The notes below the pieces were generated by a model. The model saw only the letters and a program-made list of their open reading frames with translations, ran no database searches and had not been told where the DNA came from. The translations under genes and the position numbers were made by a program. From Desulfobacterales bacterium (lineage in GTDB: Bacteria > Desulfobacterota > Desulfobulbia > Desulfobulbales > Desulfocapsaceae), in contig JABDPQ010000589.1 in assembly GCA_013042695.1 (NCBI GenBank), forward strand, positions 1-10,565: a stretch of DNA of 10,565 nt, given 5' to 3'. This document shows, one piece after another, positions 7,755 to 10,565 of this stretch (the first letter of the stretch is position 1; every line of letters starts with the position of its first letter).

Positions 7755-8708
7755 TTACGTTTGTCTCAGCCGCGGATTGACCAGCATTGACAGAACATCT
7801 GCCATCAGGTTGAGAAAGATATATGCCGCGGCAAAGATCAACCCCGATGCCTGGACAACAGGAATATCTCTTTTTGCTACCGAGTCCACCAGAAGCTGGC
7901 CAAGCCCGGGATAGACGAAGACGACTTCGACTATCACCACACCTACAACAAGATAGGCAAGGTTAAGGGCGATGACATTTATCACAGGCGAAAGAGAATT
8001 TGGGAAGGCATGCAGAATAATGATGCGCAGTCGTTTGATGCCTTTCAGTTCGGCCATCTCGATATAGGCGCTTGAGAGAACGTTGATAATTGCCGCCCTG
8101 GTCTGCCGCATCATATGCGCGGTGACTACACAGGTCAGGGTAAGCGCAGGCAAAAGTATGGCATGTAATTGGGCACCAAGGCTCATGCTTGAATTGATTG
8201 CGGCCATGCTGGGAAAAATATTGAAATGTACCGAAAAAACAACGATGAGAATATAGGCAATAAAAAACTCGGGAAAGGAGATGAACGATAGGGTAATTAT
8301 GGAAATTGACTTATCAAAGAAAGTGTTGCGATAGAAAGCCGCCATCATTCCCAGAAGCACTGCCAGCGGAACAGCAATCACTGCTGTTGTGAGTGCCAGG
8401 AACAGGGTATTGGCAAATCTCCAACCAATCAGACCGGATACCGGCCTGCCGTTGGCAAGAGAATTACCGAAATTTCCCTGGAGGAAGTCCTTGAACCATG
8501 CAGCGTAACGAACATGGGGCGGCAGATCAAGCTTGAGCTCCTGGCGGAAGGCATTGACGGTCTCAGCAGTTGCCGATTGTCCCAGCACCGTTTCCGCCAC
8601 ATCGCCGGGCAGCAGTTCAACGCCGACAAAGATTATCAGGGAAATAATAAAAACCGTCACCAGGCTTGCCAGTGTCCGTTTAAATATCAAGAACCATACA
8701 TTTTTCAT
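7755..8708 (-). CDS. DppB-type ABC transporter permease
   Basis: This is the partner permease of the DppB/OppB branch, about 317 residues. It has the usual N-terminal membrane helix (FKRTLASLVTVFIISLIIFV), a periplasmic segment with ELLPGDVAETVLG and GNSLANGRPVSGLI, and several more helices. Its EAA-type coupling loop is MAELKGIKRLRIIILHAFPN, and the C-terminus ends NLMADVLSMLVNPRLR as usual. It is the first gene of the importer operon. The start is uncertain between ATG at 8708 and an in-frame TTG at 8714: a weak GAAG is better spaced for TTG, but ATG is the conventional choice. The upstream 117 bases to the transposase gene must hold the operon promoter, unless it is read through from the mobile element. 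Confidence 0.9.
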   Translation of the reverse strand: MKNVWFLIFKRTLASLVTVFIISLIIFVGVELLPGDVAETVLGQSATAETVNAFRQELKLDLPPHVRYAAWFKDFLQGNFGNSLANGRPVSGLIGWRFANTLFLALTTAVIAVPLAVLLGMMAAFYRNTFFDKSISIITLSFISFPEFFIAYILIVVFSVHFNIFPSMAAINSSMSLGAQLHAILLPALTLTCVVTAHMMRQTRAAIINVLSSAYIEMAELKGIKRLRIIILHAFPNSLSPVINVIALNLAYLVVGVVIVEVVFVYPGLGQLLVDSVAKRDIPVVQASGLIFAAAYIFLNLMADVLSMLVNPRLRQT

Positions 8709-8740
8709 GAACAATCAATATCTTCAGTTGGCGGAAGCAG

Positions 8741-8759
8741 AACGGCACCCACTGCCGTT
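8741..8759. repeat. REP-like or terminator-like hairpin upstream of the importer operon
   Basis: AACGGCA and TGCCGTT form a perfect 7-bp stem around CCCAC. On the plus strand a run of five T overlaps and follows the stem, which looks like an intrinsic terminator, but no plus-strand gene reads toward it. On the minus strand it falls in the leader between the transposase gene and the first permease. It may be a dispersed palindrome or a leader structure. Confidence 0.4.
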
Positions 8760-8800
8760 TTTACCGAAGGACGACTACGCTTCTTATCTCTGACTGCGGG

Positions 8801-8826
8801 TAATTAAAGGGACACCATACATAATT
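8801..8826 (-). repeat. left inverted repeat of the RAYT element
   Basis: On the minus strand it carries the core GTATGGTGTC shared with the right repeat, flanked by AATTA and TAATT, which can pair as a short stem. Its last base overlaps the transposase stop codon. Differences from the right copy break two base pairs, so this copy folds less well. Confidence 0.65.
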
Positions 8827-9482
8827 CAGCGCTTCTTTGGTCCCGGTTTCTGTTTTTTCAACGAACGTGCCGTCAGGTTTTCCAGTCTGTCGATGAACTC
8901 ATCACTGCCGAGCGGTCTCCCGGTTTTTTCATGGCTGCGAATCGCGCCGTACTGTGTATCAGTTAAGTCGCCCTCCAGTAATCCTTGCCAATCGGGAATA
9001 ATTTCGGCCAAAGGTCCGACTTTTACCAAAATGTCATCCTTACCCTGCAGATGCGCCTTGCAGCTGCTCCACCTATAATCTTCCGGTCTTTTGACTATCC
9101 CGGCTCTTACTGGATTTTGAACGATGTAGCGGGCAGTGGCGATCAGGTAATTTTCATCCATGGGATAGGAGGAGAATCTTCCCTGCCAGAGATGTCCCGT
9201 CCAGCCGTTCTGAGCGTTTATAAATCTTGTAAAGCGGCGATGGGCCTCACCGACAGCCCTGCGCAGGCCATCTTCAGAATGGGTCATACTGATGAGATGG
9301 ACATGATTCGGCATTAAGCAGTAGGCCCATATCTGCACCTCACAGCGATTGCACCAGTCTGCCATCAAGTAGAGATACTCTTTGTAATCTCTCTCGGAAA
9401 AGAATGTCTGCATCCGGCGATTACCTCGCTGGATTACATGATGAGGAACCCCCGGAGCGACCACCCGTGCAATTCTTGCCAT
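8826..9482 (-). CDS. REP-associated tyrosine transposase (RAYT, Y1_Tnp/HUH family)
   Basis: This 218-residue single-strand DNA transposase belongs to the Y1/HUH superfamily. The metal-binding HUH motif is His60-Val-His62 within MPNHVHLI. The likely nucleophile is Tyr119 in ARYIVQNPVRAG. Other family marks are the N-terminal MARIARVVAPGVPHHVIQRG and GHLWQGRF (96-103). All catalytic residues look intact. I start at ATG 9482, because MARIARVV is the usual N-terminus; AAGGAG lies upstream at a long spacing of 13 bases. A reading from 9518 would add 12 unrelated residues. The basic C-terminus (KKQKPGPKKR) could aid DNA binding. Inverted, foldable repeats flank the gene and are its probable recognition sites. 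Confidence 0.9.
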   Translation of the reverse strand: MARIARVVAPGVPHHVIQRGNRRMQTFFSERDYKEYLYLMADWCNRCEVQIWAYCLMPNHVHLISMTHSEDGLRRAVGEAHRRFTRFINAQNGWTGHLWQGRFSSYPMDENYLIATARYIVQNPVRAGIVKRPEDYRWSSCKAHLQGKDDILVKVGPLAEIIPDWQGLLEGDLTDTQYGAIRSHEKTGRPLGSDEFIDRLENLTARSLKKQKPGPKKR

Positions 9483-9519
9483 GACAGTTAAGCTACTCCT
9501 TAAGGTGTGTGCAGTCAAT

Positions 9520-9545
9520 AATTAAGTATGGTGTCACCTTAATTG
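9520..9545 (+). repeat. right inverted repeat of the RAYT element
   Basis: This copy has perfect 7-bp arms, AATTAAG and CTTAATT, around an 11-base centre holding TATGGTGTC, so it can form a REP-like hairpin. It is inverted relative to 8801-8826 and lies about 35 bases downstream of the methyltransferase stop and 38 bases upstream of the transposase start. Confidence 0.65.
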
Positions 9546-9579
9546 GAATACTGTCGACTTTACGCCATACCACTAGCAC

Positions 9580-10440
9580 CTATTTAACTGCTTTAAAAAG
9601 AGTTCCTTCAGTATTGGGAGAAGTTTTGAATCCTGAACTTCCCACACATTCTATCATTCTAAAATCTGCTTTCTCAAGCAGAGCTATTTGATCTCTCACG
9701 GAGATCGTTCCACCAATTCATTGTGCCCAGTCGTCAGGACTGCTTGTCTGGTCTAAAACCTTTCCTTCCAGCAAACAGACATCGGCAAACTGTAAGATGC
9801 CGTTGGTTTTCAATACACGCCGGGTCTCTTTGAAAAGTTCAAGCTTCGATGGCGACAGGTTAAAGACACCGTTGGAAATTACACAATCAAAACTTTCATC
9901 GGTATAGGGTATTTCTTCTGAAAAGACATGTTGAACTGAAATGTTATCATCCCCAAATCGTTCAACCAACAATCGAGCCTTTTTGATCATTTCCTCTGTC
10001 AGATCAATCCCGCACACATGTCCCTTGTCTCCCACAATCTTGCGGGCGACGAGAAGGTCAAATCCTGCACCACAGCCAATATCCAGAACTTTGCTGCCAG
10101 GAAGTATCGTGGATATGGCAAAAGGATTACCAACACCGCAGAATGAGCTCAACGCGTCATCTGGAATCGTGTCGATCAGAGCTGAATCATAGCCAAGCGC
10201 AATAGCACCTTTTCTTCCGGTTTGATAATTAAAAAGGCCGTGAGCCGACTGCGCCACTTGCCGGTATTTCTGTCTTATGGCTTCTCGAATAAGCTTTTGT
10301 TCAGAGGTGTTGAAAGGCTGTTCTTTTAGTTGGCTCCTATGATTGAGAACAATTGCCGATGTTTTGTTCTGAGCACCGTCAGAACTGGAGCTGGGGGCTC
10401 ATTTTCCGGTTTTCAGGTTGCAATGTGATAGTGAGGTCAT
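9580..10440 (-). CDS. predicted double-selenocysteine SAM-dependent methyltransferase (ArsM/UbiE-like)
   Basis: A class I SAM methyltransferase of 286 residues if UGA codons 14 and 241 are read as selenocysteine. The SAM-binding motif I is VLDIGCGAGFD (118-128), the ribose-binding acidic residue about Asp146 (CGIDLTEEM), and motif II SFDCVISNGVFNLSP. The region before the GTG at 10257, IREAIRQKYRQ, is typical of the family N-terminus but lies upstream of any start that avoids UGA14: no in-frame ATG, GTG or TTG occurs between codons 14 and 62. The ATG at 10440 has AGGAGA 8 bases upstream. After UGA241 the frame continues IGGTISVRDQIALLEKADF, as in ArsM relatives with Cys-x-x-Gly-Ala, to TAG at 9580. 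Both UGAs have SECIS-like hairpins. The substrate is unknown; a soft metalloid such as arsenic is plausible. The ArsM cysteines of GCGNP and SNC are not conserved exactly (FCGVGNP, SNG). Confidence 0.82.
9690..9720 (-). promoter_or_regulatory. bacterial SECIS-like element for UGA241
   Basis: The UGA at 9720-9718 is followed after 11 bases by GATCTC, loop CGTGA, and GAGATC (9706-9690), a perfect 6-bp stem. The second loop base is G followed by U, 19 bases from the UGA. That fits the bacterial SECIS rules as I recall them: a G in the first two loop bases, 16-37 bases from the UGA. SelB would bind here to direct selenocysteine insertion. Confidence 0.78.
10366..10401 (-). promoter_or_regulatory. 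bacterial SECIS-like element for UGA14
   Basis: The UGA at 10401-10399 is followed after 13 bases by GTTCTGA, loop CGGTGC, and TCAGAAC (10385-10366), a perfect 7-bp stem. The loop contains GGU, with its first G 22 bases from the UGA, close to the arrangement in the E. coli fdhF SECIS. An independent second hairpin of this quality in the same gene argues against chance stop codons. Confidence 0.75.
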
Positions 10441-10448
10441 AATGAGAC

Positions 10449-10454
10449 TCTCCT
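10449..10454 (-). promoter_or_regulatory. Shine-Dalgarno fixing the methyltransferase start at 10440
   Basis: The minus strand reads AGGAGA 8 bases before ATG 10440, a strong signal. It supports translation starting upstream of the UGA at codon 14 rather than at the GTG at 10257. The promoter should lie in the AT-rich 10455-10565, but I cannot assign its elements with confidence. Confidence 0.7.
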
Positions 10455-10565
10455 AGTATCTGCTAATTTTTTTTCCGCATAAGTTCATCTGACAACATTT
10501 CAATTTTTCACGATACAATTCGATTTCCGATTGACTAACACTGTGTATACAATATTGCTCTCTTA

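Larger units (their letters stand above)
8801..9545 (-). mobile_element. RAYT element bounded by inverted 26-base repeats
   Basis: A 745-base unit holds one transposase gene and is bordered by inverted copies of a 26-base sequence (8801-8826 and 9520-9545) that agree at 22 of 26 positions by my hand alignment. I see no target-site duplication outside the repeats, as expected for HUH/Y1 transposases, which do not create one. RAYT genes are usually single-copy and act on REP-type palindromes elsewhere in the genome, so this may be a domesticated element rather than an active insertion sequence. It sits between the selenoprotein-like methyltransferase and the importer operon. Confidence 0.6.

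Noticed and set aside
9509..9691. 60-codon plus-strand ORF
   Set aside because: It overlaps the RAYT repeat and the read-through C-terminus of the methyltransferase in antisense, with no start signal or family similarity.
9718..10257. Reading the methyltransferase as a truncated 179-residue gene or pseudogene
   Set aside because: Family-like sequence continues in frame on both sides of the UGA codons, the true ATG has a strong Shine-Dalgarno, and both UGAs carry SECIS-like hairpins. Random decay would also be expected to give UAA, UAG or frameshifts.
1..10565. CRISPR array, tRNA or rRNA genes
   Set aside because: I saw no regularly spaced direct repeats, no tRNA cloverleaf motifs and no rRNA-like sequence on either strand.

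Overview
The window looks like part of a Deltaproteobacteria (Desulfobacterota)-type chromosome, probably an anaerobe that makes selenoproteins. This is an inference from moderate GC content, a UGA-containing methyltransferase with SECIS-like hairpins, and a RAYT-type transposase. No rRNA or other marker gene is present to fix the taxonomy. Every gene I can support lies on the minus strand, so transcription runs from high to low coordinates.

Right end (9580-10565): a SAM-dependent methyltransferase related to the ArsM/UbiE group. A conventional reading shows only a truncated ORF with a poor GTG start (9718-10257). Read as a selenoprotein, it runs from an ATG with a strong Shine-Dalgarno at 10440 to a TAG at 9580 (286 residues), with in-frame UGA at codons 14 and 241. 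Each UGA is followed, at the spacing expected of a bacterial SECIS, by a perfect hairpin with G as the second loop base. The C-terminal UGA sits where relatives carry a conserved cysteine. This is the most interesting item in the window.

Middle right (8801-9545): a single-gene element with a REP-associated tyrosine transposase (RAYT, HUH/Y1 family), bracketed by inverted 26-bp repeats that can themselves fold. It separates the methyltransferase from the transport genes.

Middle (3607-8708): a tightly packed peptide/opine-type (Dpp/Opp family) ABC importer: two permeases, a fused two-domain ATPase, and a Tat-type periplasmic binding protein. Left (391-3332): a choline dehydrogenase (BetA, GMC flavoprotein, TTG start) and a ChoX/ProX-like quaternary-amine binding protein that keeps the choline aromatic box but has no permease or ATPase of its own here. 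The left half therefore looks like a capture and oxidation locus for choline or a choline-containing compound. No betB, betI or choWV is visible.

The first 390 bases, and the gaps at 1339-1667 and 3333-3606, contain no convincing gene; they hold several inverted repeats.
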